64,000 nt of DNA from an uncultured Bacteroidales bacterium (GTDB lineage: Bacteria; Bacteroidota; Bacteroidia; Bacteroidales; F082). The number at the start of each line of letters is the position of its first letter. Within the stretch, counting starts at the first letter, position 1. The notes under the pieces were generated by a model. It was not told the origin of the DNA. It searched no databases and saw nothing but the letters and a program-made list of their open reading frames with translations. Made by a program: the position numbers and the translations under genes. The stretch covers positions 76,707 through 140,706 of the forward strand of contig CALCYT010000040.1 in assembly GCA_937906455.1 (NCBI GenBank), given 5' to 3'. Below, in pieces: positions 1 to 8,087 of this stretch.

Positions 1-360
1 TACCGTCTGGTGCTTGACGACAACGAGACGCTCGACTGCCGGCCGTTGTTCATCTCTTTCGCCAACAGCAACCAGTTCGGCTTCAACGCCACCGTGTCAC
101 CGAGTGCCTCACTAAACGACGGACTCCTCGATGTCTGCATATTCAAGAAGCCACTGTTGATCAACGTGCCATATATCGCGATACGTCTCATGACCGGGAA
201 AATCGACAAGACAAAAGCCGTAGAGATACACAATGCAAAGAAAATCAACATTATCAGAGAGAATGAAGACATTGTCAACCTCGATGGCGAAGCCGTGATG
301 ATGCCAAAAGATTTCATAGTGGAGATTAATCCTTTATCATTGAATATTTTATTGCCATAA
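1..360 (+). CDS. Diacylglycerol/sphingosine-kinase-like lipid kinase, C-terminal part
   Basis: The reading frame is open at the left window edge, so only about the last 119 residues are visible. They match the C-terminal half of the YegS/DAGK lipid kinase family: a stretch with FANSNQFGFNATVSPSA, then LNDGLLDVCIF, then the late NLDGEAV motif that these enzymes carry near the end. Family members phosphorylate diacylglycerol or related lipids with ATP at the inner face of the membrane. The nucleotide-binding N-terminal domain lies outside the window, so substrate cannot be judged. It is followed after 13 bases by the MscS-type channel gene on the same strand, so the two may be cotranscribed. 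Confidence 0.8.
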   Translation, partial: YRLVLDDNETLDCRPLFISFANSNQFGFNATVSPSASLNDGLLDVCIFKKPLLINVPYIAIRLMTGKIDKTKAVEIHNAKKINIIRENEDIVNLDGEAVMMPKDFIVEINPLSLNILLP

Positions 361-373
361 AAACATTAATAAT

Positions 374-1627
374 ATGATTACCAAATACTTACACATCTTA
401 GAAAAACTGTTTCTCGGCATGCGCATAGAAACAGAGCTTGCTCAAGACCTTGCTCAAGGTGTTGCGCTCATTTCACTTTTGATAGTCTCGTTTTTGTTTT
501 ATTTCATTGCAAAACAACTGCTTCTAAAATTCGCGGGAAAGATAATCAAGAAATCAAGATTCAAATACGACGACTTTTTCCTCGACAAGAAATTGGAAAA
601 ACGCATCTCCATGCTCATCCCGATATACATGATAAAATCTCTTATCTATGTTGCCGCGCCGGGGCTTGACACATTGAACGCGTTCATTATTGTGATGACA
701 AGGATTGCGGAGGTTGTGGCATACGCAGGCATCATTTATTCGATATTAGACGCTTTAATGGATATCTACAACTCCTTCGACGTGTCGAAAAACAAGCCTA
801 TAAAGGGTCTGATCCAGGTGCTGAAGATTGTGGTGACACTCATCTGCTCCCTGTTGATTATCGGCATTCTCACGAATAAGGATTTGCAAAACCTCTTCAT
901 CGGACTCGGCACTATTTCAGCCGTCCTGATGCTTGTCTTCAAAGATCCCATCCTCGGTTTTGTCGGCGGCATACAGTTGACTTCCAACGACATGGTGCGT
1001 ATCGGCGACTGGATTGTGAAAGGCAATGCCGACGGCAACGTCATCGATATCGGTCTCACTACGGTGAAAGTGCAGAATTGGGACAACACTATCACCACCA
1101 TCCCGACATACTCTCTTATCTCCGACCCGTTCATTAACTGGAGAGGCATGAGTGAGTCGGGAGGCCGTCGGATAGCGCGTTCCATCATCATCGACCTCGA
1201 CACCATCAAGTTCTGCACTCCCGAAATGCTTGAGAGATATAAGAAAATCCAGCTCGTGAGAGATTATATCACGAATAAAGAGAAGGAAATCGAGGAATAC
1301 AACAAGTTGAACCACATCGACACTTCCACCCTCGTCAACGGGCGCCGTCAGACCAACATCGGAATTTTCAGGGCTTATCTGTTCGCATATCTTGAACAAA
1401 ACCCCAACTTGAACCACGAGTTGACAACGTTGGTTCGACAGAGAGACCCCACGGAGTTCGGTGTCCCCATGCAGATTTATTGCTTCAGTGCCAAAACCGA
1501 CTGGCTCTCATACGAGGCGATTCAAAACGACATCTTCGACCACATTTATGCGGTTATCAATCAGTTCGACCTCAAAGTCTATCAAAGGCCTTCGTCGTAT
1601 TCGATTAACATGTTGAATGACAAATAG
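374..1627 (+). CDS. MscS-family mechanosensitive channel (YbdG-like)
   Basis: A 417-residue membrane protein. Hydrophobic segments lie near residues 30-52, 77-97, 102-125, 145-165 and 172-195. The last is followed by the MscS pore/beta-domain signature (FKDPILGFVGGIQL, then DMVRIGDWI and the loop VQNWDNTITTIPTYSLIS). The long soluble C-terminus and overall length resemble YbdG/MscM-like channels rather than short MscS. Such channels sit in the inner membrane and release solutes on hypo-osmotic shock. The gene starts 13 bases after the lipid kinase and ends 5 bases before the convergent trkH stop. Family assignment is firm; the subfamily is inferred from length. Confidence 0.88.
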   Translation: MITKYLHILEKLFLGMRIETELAQDLAQGVALISLLIVSFLFYFIAKQLLLKFAGKIIKKSRFKYDDFFLDKKLEKRISMLIPIYMIKSLIYVAAPGLDTLNAFIIVMTRIAEVVAYAGIIYSILDALMDIYNSFDVSKNKPIKGLIQVLKIVVTLICSLLIIGILTNKDLQNLFIGLGTISAVLMLVFKDPILGFVGGIQLTSNDMVRIGDWIVKGNADGNVIDIGLTTVKVQNWDNTITTIPTYSLISDPFINWRGMSESGGRRIARSIIIDLDTIKFCTPEMLERYKKIQLVRDYITNKEKEIEEYNKLNHIDTSTLVNGRRQTNIGIFRAYLFAYLEQNPNLNHELTTLVRQRDPTEFGVPMQIYCFSAKTDWLSYEAIQNDIFDHIYAVINQFDLKVYQRPSSYSINMLNDK

Positions 1628-1632
1628 ACAGA

Positions 1633-3162
1633 TTATTTCTTGTTCCAGAACGTGGGCGAGAAAATCAGCAGAACGGTGTATATCTCAAGACGTCCCATGA
1701 GCATGAGGAACGACATAAGCCATTTAGCGGCGACGGATAGGTCGGAGAATGTCGTCGCCGGACCCGTGGCCTTATAGCCGGGACCGATGTTGCTGAGTGC
1801 AGTCACCGTGTTAAACACTCCTTCTTGGAAATCGCATCCGCTGATAGAGAACACGATGACACCGGCGATACATATTATCACGTAAAAGAACAGGAAATTC
1901 AACGTCCTGAGAAGTATGTCGTTTGACACCACTTCTTTCGAGATTTTCACTGAGAAGACGGCGTTGGGATGCAAGAACTGCCTGATGGTGTTGCGGATAG
2001 ATTTCAGGCACACCATCCAACGGATGACTTTGATGCCACCCGATGTGGAGCCGGCGCAGGATCCGCTCAGCATCAGAAGCAGTGTCGGGAAGAGGAACAA
2101 GCCGCCCCAAAGAGTGTAATCGTAATATGAGCCCTGGTAACCTGTCGATGACACTATCGTGACCACATGGAACAACGCGGCGCGGAATCGTGACTCGAAC
2201 GTCGGTGCAGGATAAGCCGAGGTGTCGGTGGCGATAGTGGAAACACTTGGCGCATAATAGAATAAGATTGTTACAACAGTCACCATGATGACGAGAAGAC
2301 CCACAAACCAACGAAGCTCCTCGTTTCTCGCAAAATATTTCACATCGCCTCTTGACAGGAAATAATACAACGAGAAGTTGATTCCCGACATTATCATGAA
2401 CAAGACGCAAGTGTATTCGATGTAGCTTGAGTTAAAATACCCTATGCTTGACTGATGAGTACTGAAACCGCCGCTCGACATTGTTGTGAGGGCGTGGCAC
2501 ACCGCGTCGTAAAAGTTCATCGGTCCTGCCCAATAAGCCAAGACGCAGCATATGGTGAGAAACATATAAATAATGTATAGATGCCGCGCCGTGACAGCCA
2601 TTTTGGGATGCAGTTTTTTCACGCTCAGGCCCGACATCTCCGCCGCAAACAGTGTCGTTTTGTTGGATTTCTTGTTCAAGGCCGGAATAATAGCGAGGAA
2701 AAGAACGATGATGCCCAAGCCACCCAACCATTGTGTCATACTGCGCCAAAACAGTATTCCATGTGGCTGAGAATCAATGTTATTCATGATGGTGGCACCT
2801 GTGGTGGTGAATCCGGACATAGACTCAAAGAAGGCGTCTGTGACATTGTCGATGGCACCTGTGAAAACAAACGGCAACATCCCGAAAATGGCAAACAGCA
2901 CCCAGGTAACAGTCACGAGGACAAAGGAGTCTTTCATCGTCAGGTTGTCGATTTTCTTCACTCTGTCATCGCCTTTTTTGGCTTTCTCACGACCGGCTGA
3001 CAGCAGTATGAAGCCGAAGATTGCTGTAATCATGGTGGATGCGAGCAGCGACACCACGTCTTTCTCGCCACTGTGTACATTGTAATACAATGCCACGCCC
3101 GAGGCTATCAGCATGAAGAACGCCTCAACGAGAATAAAGACACCGTAAATCTTCGCTTTCAT
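1633..3162 (-). CDS. trkH: TrkH-family potassium uptake channel subunit
   Basis: A 509-residue polytopic membrane protein with the four selectivity-filter loops of the TrkH/KtrB superfamily: FTTTGATI near residue 115, TMSSGGFSTH, SSTGYQGSY and ALSNIGPGY near the C-terminus. TrkH forms the K+ translocating pore in the inner membrane and normally needs a cytoplasmic TrkA/KtrA ring, which is not encoded nearby. Length is normal for the family and the end (FSPTFW) is typical. A Bacteroidetes -7 box lies just upstream at 3180-3187 on the same strand, so it probably has its own promoter although malY lies upstream in the same direction. Confidence 0.92.
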   Translation of the reverse strand: MKAKIYGVFILVEAFFMLIASGVALYYNVHSGEKDVVSLLASTMITAIFGFILLSAGREKAKKGDDRVKKIDNLTMKDSFVLVTVTWVLFAIFGMLPFVFTGAIDNVTDAFFESMSGFTTTGATIMNNIDSQPHGILFWRSMTQWLGGLGIIVLFLAIIPALNKKSNKTTLFAAEMSGLSVKKLHPKMAVTARHLYIIYMFLTICCVLAYWAGPMNFYDAVCHALTTMSSGGFSTHQSSIGYFNSSYIEYTCVLFMIMSGINFSLYYFLSRGDVKYFARNEELRWFVGLLVIMVTVVTILFYYAPSVSTIATDTSAYPAPTFESRFRAALFHVVTIVSSTGYQGSYYDYTLWGGLFLFPTLLLMLSGSCAGSTSGGIKVIRWMVCLKSIRNTIRQFLHPNAVFSVKISKEVVSNDILLRTLNFLFFYVIICIAGVIVFSISGCDFQEGVFNTVTALSNIGPGYKATGPATTFSDLSVAAKWLMSFLMLMGRLEIYTVLLIFSPTFWNKK

Positions 3163-3179
3163 TCTTTTTAATTATAATG

Positions 3180-3187
3180 CAAAAATA
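3180..3187 (-). promoter_or_regulatory. -7 box for trkH
   Basis: Plus-strand CAAAAATA reads TATTTTTG on the minus strand, a perfect TAnnTTTG Bacteroidetes -7 element, 18 bases before the trkH start codon. No clear -33 TTG at 19-21 bases was seen. Confidence 0.6.
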
Positions 3188-3220
3188 CAAAAAAGTTCGT
3201 ATTGTACTCATTAATTTTGT

Positions 3221-4381
3221 CTAAAAAACGCTTTTCATCCTTTTCATCGCCTCTTCTGCCACGCTTCTCGGACACGCGAGATTTATTCTCAGGCATTGTT
3301 CGCCTTGTTTTCCAAACTCCTTGCCGTTGTTGAGACCCAATCCCGCGTCGAATATCATTTTGCGATTAAGTTCTTGGTTATCAAGACCGTATGCAGAGAA
3401 GTCAAGCCACAACATATATGTAGCCTCTGCCTTATGCACCCTGATTTTCGGCAATTCCTTATGGATAAAATCGACAACATAATCAATATTCCCCTGAATA
3501 TAGTTCAGCAGTTGTTGCAGCCACTCCTCCCCATGTTCCATCGCCGTCTTAGTGGCTATCTTGCCGAAGATGTTGCCCAAGTTCACTTCGGTACTGTCAA
3601 CAAAATCAACGTATTTCTTACGCAGTTCAGGGTTTGCGATGATAATGGTTGATGTGGCCATTCCCGCAAGGTTGAACGTTTTACTCGCCGCATGCGCCGT
3701 GATGCAATGTTGCTCAATCTCCTTGGAGACGCTTGCCAAAGGCACGTGTTTAAATCCCGGCATCACCAGGTCACAGTGAATCTCGTCAGAAAACACCAAT
3801 ACGTTGTATTTCATGCAAATATCACATAGTCGTCTCAGCTCATCTTTGCTCCAGCATCTTCCGACAGGATTATGTGGATTGCTGAGTATCAACATCTTAG
3901 CGGTTTTTGCCTGTTTCTCGAGAAGCTCATAATCCATCACGAAACCATCCTCGGTGTCGATTAAAGGATTAAGGATGAGTTTGCGGTTATGGCTTTCCAC
4001 TGCATGGAAAAACGGCGGATATACCGGCGGTTGAATTATCACCTCGTCGCCTTCTTTCGTGAGGCCCATCACCGCCATGTTGAATGCAGCCACGACGCCG
4101 GGAGTGTATGTCATCCATTCTTTTTGCACGTCCCACTGATGACGCCTGCGTATCCAGTCGGCAATCGCCTCAAAATACGCGTCCTCACGGAAAGTATAAC
4201 CGTAAACATCGTATTTCGCCCGCTCAATCACGGCATTCCTTATAAAATCAGGGGTACGGAAATCCATGTCGGCGACCCACATCGGGATGACATCCGCCTT
4301 GCCGAATATCTTGTCTCTCAAATCATATTTGACACTCTCCGTGCCTTCACGATTTATTCTTTCATCAAAATTATACTTCAT
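3221..4381 (-). CDS. MalY/PatB-family PLP aminotransferase (C-S lyase type)
   Basis: A 386-residue class I/II aminotransferase-fold protein. The MalY/PatB subgroup is indicated by the N-terminal VIPMWVADMDFRTP motif, SNPHNPVGRCW, the FSDEIHCDLV segment and the PLP-lysine region AASKTFNLAG. Enzymes of this subgroup cleave cystathionine or cysteine S-conjugates to pyruvate, ammonia and a thiol in the cytoplasm. The exact substrate cannot be read from sequence. The gene starts 103 bases from the divergent TonB-receptor start and is followed after 58 bases by trkH. Only a near-match to the -7 box (CAAAATTG on the plus strand at 4407-4414) was found upstream. Confidence 0.88.
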   Translation of the reverse strand: MKYNFDERINREGTESVKYDLRDKIFGKADVIPMWVADMDFRTPDFIRNAVIERAKYDVYGYTFREDAYFEAIADWIRRRHQWDVQKEWMTYTPGVVAAFNMAVMGLTKEGDEVIIQPPVYPPFFHAVESHNRKLILNPLIDTEDGFVMDYELLEKQAKTAKMLILSNPHNPVGRCWSKDELRRLCDICMKYNVLVFSDEIHCDLVMPGFKHVPLASVSKEIEQHCITAHAASKTFNLAGMATSTIIIANPELRKKYVDFVDSTEVNLGNIFGKIATKTAMEHGEEWLQQLLNYIQGNIDYVVDFIHKELPKIRVHKAEATYMLWLDFSAYGLDNQELNRKMIFDAGLGLNNGKEFGKQGEQCLRINLACPRSVAEEAMKRMKSVF

Positions 4382-4457
4382 AAAAATCCTCTCAAATTAT
4401 TTTCCGCAAAATTGACATTTTTTTTGATATGTAGAACATTTTTTTACAAAAAAAATA

Positions 4458-4465
4458 TATTTTTG
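4458..4465 (+). promoter_or_regulatory. -7 box for TonB-dependent receptor gene
   Basis: TATTTTTG matches TAnnTTTG and lies 18 bases before the ATG at 4484. It supports that start over any upstream in-frame codon. Confidence 0.6.
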
Positions 4466-4483
4466 CAGACAAAACGTTTGTTT

Positions 4484-6811
4484 ATGTCAAGAAGATATTT
4501 CTTATTGATATTCATCATATTGTCAGCCATGAATGGAGTCGCGCAGTCGGGTCTGTACGGTGTCGTCAAAGATGATGACAGCGGAGAGCTTCTCGTTGGA
4601 GCCGCCATTTACGTTGACTCGCTTCAGACCGGCACCACCACCGACTTCAACGGATATTACGACTTGCCGTTGAGACCGGGCAATTATAAGATAAGGTTTT
4701 CGTACCTCGGATATAATGCCTTTGAGACACGTGTCGAGGTTGACAACTCACGCAAACGCTTGAATGTCAAGCTCAAGATGGAGGCTCTGATGCTCGACAA
4801 AGTGGTGGTTACGAGTGAGAAGAGGGATGCCAATGTTCGCGAGCTTGCCATGAGTGTCCAGAAACTCGAGATGGTGAAAATCAGGAAGATACCGGCTCTC
4901 ATGGGTGAGGTTGATGTCATCAAGGCGATACAGCTGCTGCCTGGTGTGCAGGCGGCGTCGGAAGGCTCATCGGGCTTCAGCGTGCGTGGCGGCTCGCCCG
5001 ACCAGAACCTCATCACTATCGACGACGCGCCGGTGTATAACGCATCACATTTCCTCGGGTTCTTCTCGGTGTTCAACAACGACGCGGTGAAAGACGCCAC
5101 GCTGTTTAAAGGCGACATCCCCGCTAGCTACGACAGCCGCCTGTCTTCTGTGTTGGATATCAAGACATTAGACGAGATACCGGAGCGTCTCACCATGACA
5201 GGAGGTGTCGGCATCATCACCAGCCGTCTCATGGTAAATGTGCCGTTCAACAAACAACGCACCGCCGTGATGATGGCCGGCCGCATGACATACGGAGGCC
5301 TGCTAACACCTTATCTGTTTAACAGCCTGAAAAACACACGACTATATTTTTATGACATCAACGGCAAAATAACTCACGTGTTCAACAAAAACAACCGACT
5401 CCAGATCTCCGTCTATAACGGTTATGACAAAATAGGCATCGTCAACATGATGAGCATAGGCTATGGAAACACCACCGTCACAAGCAGATGGAACCATATC
5501 TTCAACGATAAGCTGACATCAAGTCTGTCGTTTCATTTCACCGATTATAAATATGATATCGATGTGTTCATGAATCCATACGATTTCACCGTTATTGCAG
5601 GCATCAACGACTATTCCGGAAAATATGACTTCACCTGGCTTCTTTCCGACAAAATCACCGCGAAATTCGGTGCCGCCATTACTTTTCACAGATACAACCA
5701 GGGTGAGTTGCACGACAGGACAGGCGTCGTGGCCCAGTTCTTGGGCGTCAACAACAACGAAAAAGTTTATAGAAAAGCCATTGAATCGGCTTTGTATTAC
5801 GGACATGAACATGATATAAGTCCTTTTTTTTCAATAAGATACGGATTGCGCTTGTCTATGTACCAAAATATTGGCAAGGAGACATTGTATTTGTTTGATG
5901 AGAATTATTACAACAACGACTCAATAGTGTATGGCGCAGGCAAGATTTTCAACACCGAAATCAACCTTGAGCCGCGTCTCGCCATGATATATCGTTTAAG
6001 CGCGACATCATCGGTAAAGGCTTCATTTTCAAGGACTGTGCAATATGCTCAGATAGCCAACAATGCCACCGGAGGCCTTCCCTTTGACGTGTGGTTCCCG
6101 TCAAGCCCCAACATCAAGCCGCAGAAATGCGACCAAGTCGCCTTGGGTTATTTCAGAAATTTCAGAGGCAACGACATAGAGACGTCAGCTGAGTTGTTCT
6201 ATAAAAACCTCACCGATGTCATTGATTTTGTTGACGATGCGCAGTTTTACGGCAATCTGTTAATCGACGGCGAGGTGAGAGTCGGCAAGGGACGATCCTA
6301 CGGCGCGGAGTTTATCATCAGGAAGAACTACGGCAGGCTAACAGGCTGGGTATCATACACATACAGCCGCTCATTCCGCACCGTGAAAGGCATCAGCCAT
6401 GATGAGGAATACCGCTCGCCATACGACCGCCCGCACAATATCAGCATAGTGCTGAGCTATGAGTTCTCAGACAGATTCAATGTGTCCGCAAACTGGATTT
6501 ATAACACCGGCCAGCCAGTCACATATCCCTATGGGAAATTCACAGATCACGGCTCAACTTACGCCATTTACAACGGCTACCGCAACCAAAGCCGCTATCC
6601 CGACTACCATCGCCTAGACGTTTCGCTTACATGGAAATGCAAGCCGCACGAACGCTGGCAAGGCGAATGGAACACCTCAATATACAATGTTTACGGGCGT
6701 CACAACACTTGGGCAGTGGTGTTCACCCCGGGAGAGAATAACACCATCGAAACGGAAAAGATGTATATCTTCTCTGTAATACCTTCAATATCATATAATT
6801 TCAAATTTTAA
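4484..6811 (+). CDS. TonB-dependent receptor with carboxypeptidase-regulatory-like N-domain
   Basis: The frame is open further upstream, but ATG at 4484 is chosen. It gives a signal peptide (MSRRYFLLIFIILSAMNGVAQ) and follows a -7 box; the upstream extension would overlap malY antisense. The 775-residue product has a CarboxypepD_reg-like beta-sandwich at about residues 25-100 and a plug domain (near 130-240, with GFSVRGGSPDQNLITIDDAPVY). A 22-stranded-type beta-barrel follows and ends in an aromatic-rich strand with a terminal Phe. It should sit in the outer membrane and import a substrate with TonB energy. It is smaller than SusC and is followed 3 bases later by a DUF4249 lipoprotein rather than SusD. 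The substrate is unknown. Confidence 0.88.
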   Translation: MSRRYFLLIFIILSAMNGVAQSGLYGVVKDDDSGELLVGAAIYVDSLQTGTTTDFNGYYDLPLRPGNYKIRFSYLGYNAFETRVEVDNSRKRLNVKLKMEALMLDKVVVTSEKRDANVRELAMSVQKLEMVKIRKIPALMGEVDVIKAIQLLPGVQAASEGSSGFSVRGGSPDQNLITIDDAPVYNASHFLGFFSVFNNDAVKDATLFKGDIPASYDSRLSSVLDIKTLDEIPERLTMTGGVGIITSRLMVNVPFNKQRTAVMMAGRMTYGGLLTPYLFNSLKNTRLYFYDINGKITHVFNKNNRLQISVYNGYDKIGIVNMMSIGYGNTTVTSRWNHIFNDKLTSSLSFHFTDYKYDIDVFMNPYDFTVIAGINDYSGKYDFTWLLSDKITAKFGAAITFHRYNQGELHDRTGVVAQFLGVNNNEKVYRKAIESALYYGHEHDISPFFSIRYGLRLSMYQNIGKETLYLFDENYYNNDSIVYGAGKIFNTEINLEPRLAMIYRLSATSSVKASFSRTVQYAQIANNATGGLPFDVWFPSSPNIKPQKCDQVALGYFRNFRGNDIETSAELFYKNLTDVIDFVDDAQFYGNLLIDGEVRVGKGRSYGAEFIIRKNYGRLTGWVSYTYSRSFRTVKGISHDEEYRSPYDRPHNISIVLSYEFSDRFNVSANWIYNTGQPVTYPYGKFTDHGSTYAIYNGYRNQSRYPDYHRLDVSLTWKCKPHERWQGEWNTSIYNVYGRHNTWAVVFTPGENNTIETEKMYIFSVIPSISYNFKF

Positions 6812-6814
6812 GAC

Positions 6815-7684
6815 ATGAAAAAGACAATCATATTATTATCAGCAATCATCGGACTGACGGCGTGCACCGAGAAAATGAGATTCGATGCTGTGGAAGGCGA
6901 ACGTCTTGTTGGTGTAAGTGCCTCTGTCACAGACGAATACATCAGACATGAAGTCATACTGAGCTTTACCGAGCCGTTCTATGGAGGCAGCCCTGAAATG
7001 ATTTCCAACGCAATAGTGTTCGTCGTCGATGACCTTGACACCGTTTGGTATGAGGAAAGCGACATGCCTGGCTATTATTACTCTCAAAACGAATATGCCG
7101 GAGTCCCTAATCACAACTATCATCTTTCCATCGATTTCAACGATGACAATGGGAGCCATCACTTCTATTCTGAATCGACAATGAACGAGAATGTTGAGCA
7201 GATAGACTCCATCAGAGTGAAGCCTTTCGTCTTTAACGCATTGGAAATCAAGGACATGCTTGGAGTATATCCTTATTTTCAAACGACCGACAATCCGAAG
7301 ACATATTACATGACGAGGGTTAAAATCAATGGCAAGGACATTGGCGGAGACACTTTGACAATATGTTCACTTTTCGAGACTTACGGTTATGCGGGAATAT
7401 ATTTCAACGGGCCGTTTATGGCAAGCATTGCAGGCGAGTTTCCTGTAGAAGGTCTAAATCAGCTCGACAGCTTGCAGGTGTTGCATCCTGGCGACACCGT
7501 CACTATGGATTTGTGGTCGATACCGCGCGACTATGCGCATTATATCTCCGAGATCGCCTCAAGTGCCGGTACCAATCCGATGATGGGAACTCCCTCTAAT
7601 GTGCGCACAAACATCTATCCAGAAGGCAAGGCAGTGGGGTGTTTCCATGCCTCATCATTGCGACAATGTTCCGTAATCTATTGA
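6815..7684 (+). CDS. DUF4249-family lipoprotein
   Basis: A 289-residue protein with an SPII signal (MKKTIILLSAIIGLTAC, lipobox Cys at residue 17). The rest resembles DUF4249: a beta-rich domain near 30-120 with VGVSASVTDEYIRHEVILSF and DLDTVWYEE, then a longer C-terminal region. DUF4249 proteins are regularly encoded directly after TonB-dependent receptors of the preceding type in Bacteroidetes. Only 3 bases separate the two here, so they are surely one operon. By analogy with SusD-like partners it may be a surface-exposed substrate-binding lipoprotein, but this is inference; the family has no established function known to me. Confidence 0.82.
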   Translation: MKKTIILLSAIIGLTACTEKMRFDAVEGERLVGVSASVTDEYIRHEVILSFTEPFYGGSPEMISNAIVFVVDDLDTVWYEESDMPGYYYSQNEYAGVPNHNYHLSIDFNDDNGSHHFYSESTMNENVEQIDSIRVKPFVFNALEIKDMLGVYPYFQTTDNPKTYYMTRVKINGKDIGGDTLTICSLFETYGYAGIYFNGPFMASIAGEFPVEGLNQLDSLQVLHPGDTVTMDLWSIPRDYAHYISEIASSAGTNPMMGTPSNVRTNIYPEGKAVGCFHASSLRQCSVIY

Positions 7685-7749
7685 TAAATAAATTATTATG
7701 CAATCATAAAAAATTTTAAAAAAATTGTTGCCATTAGCGGAATATTTTG

Positions 7750-7757
7750 TAATTTTG
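7750..7757 (+). promoter_or_regulatory. tRNA-Tyr promoter (-7 box)
   Basis: TAATTTTG is a perfect TAnnTTTG box. A TTG at 7728-7730 lies 19 bases upstream, the usual -33/-7 spacing in Bacteroidetes. The tRNA begins 12 bases after the box. Confidence 0.7.
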
Positions 7758-7769
7758 CAGCGCAATAAA

Positions 7770-7851
7770 GGGGGAGTCGCATAGCGGCAATTGCAACAGA
7801 CTGTAAATCTGTCCTCGGATGAGTTCGGTGGTTCGAGTCCACCCTCCCCCA
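7770..7851 (+). tRNA. tRNA-Tyr(GTA)
   Basis: Acceptor arms GGGGGAG (7770-7776) and CTCCCCC (7844-7850) pair fully, with discriminator A at 7851. The anticodon loop contains GTA, and the T-arm has GGTTCGAGTCC. At 82 nt with a long variable arm it fits a bacterial class II tyrosine tRNA. CCA is not encoded. Confidence 0.95.
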
Positions 7852-7855
7852 CGGT

Positions 7856-7901
7856 GAGTTTAGAGTTTAGAGTTTAGAGTTTAGAGTTTAGAGTTTAGAG
7901 T
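7856..7901 (+). repeat. GAGTTTA heptanucleotide array
   Basis: Six perfect tandem copies of GAGTTTA (7856-7897) followed by a partial unit, starting 4 bases after tRNA-Tyr. Similar arrays occur at 33843, 46006 and 51038. Seven is not a multiple of three, so TAG on the plus strand and TAA on the minus strand occur in every frame within 21 bases. Confidence 0.9.
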
Positions 7902-7961
7902 AGGGAGCAGAGAGTAGAGAACAAAAAAATAAATTTTTGTTGCGGGTATTGAAAAAAGCTG

Positions 7962-7969
7962 TATCTTTG
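7962..7969 (+). promoter_or_regulatory. tRNA-Arg(ACG) promoter (-7 box)
   Basis: TATCTTTG matches TAnnTTTG. TTG at 7940-7942 stands 19 bases upstream. The tRNA begins 10 bases downstream of the box. Confidence 0.7.
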
Positions 7970-7979
7970 CATCGCGAAT

Positions 7980-8053
7980 GGACTAGTAGCTCAATTGGAT
8001 AGAGTCCCTGACTACGGATCAGGCGGTTGTGGGTTCGACTCCCGCCTAGTTCA
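7980..8053 (+). tRNA. tRNA-Arg(ACG)
   Basis: Acceptor GGACTAG (7980-7986) pairs with CTAGTTC (8046-8052) with one G-U pair; discriminator A at 8053. The anticodon stem CCTGA/TCAGG encloses a loop with ACG. The wobble A34 should be deaminated to inosine by TadA to read CGN codons. CCA is not encoded. Confidence 0.95.
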
Positions 8054-8060
8054 CAAAAAA

Positions 8061-8087
8061 AGCTGACGTAAACGTCAGCTTTTTTTG
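8061..8087. terminator. Bidirectional rho-independent terminator
   Basis: Nine-base arms AGCTGACGT (8061-8069) and ACGTCAGCT (8072-8080) are flanked by an A-run on the left and a T-run on the right, so the hairpin can terminate in both directions. It ends the tRNA-Arg transcript rightward and the sbcDC transcript leftward. The sbcC stop codon (8075-8077) lies inside the right arm. Confidence 0.85.

Noticed and set aside
3989..4483. N-terminal extension of the TonB receptor reading frame
   Set aside because: It is antisense to malY, lacks family similarity, and lies upstream of both the -7 box and a good signal peptide starting at 4484.
7856..7901. Possible CRISPR array
   Set aside because: The units are contiguous seven-base repeats without spacers, and no cas gene is present.
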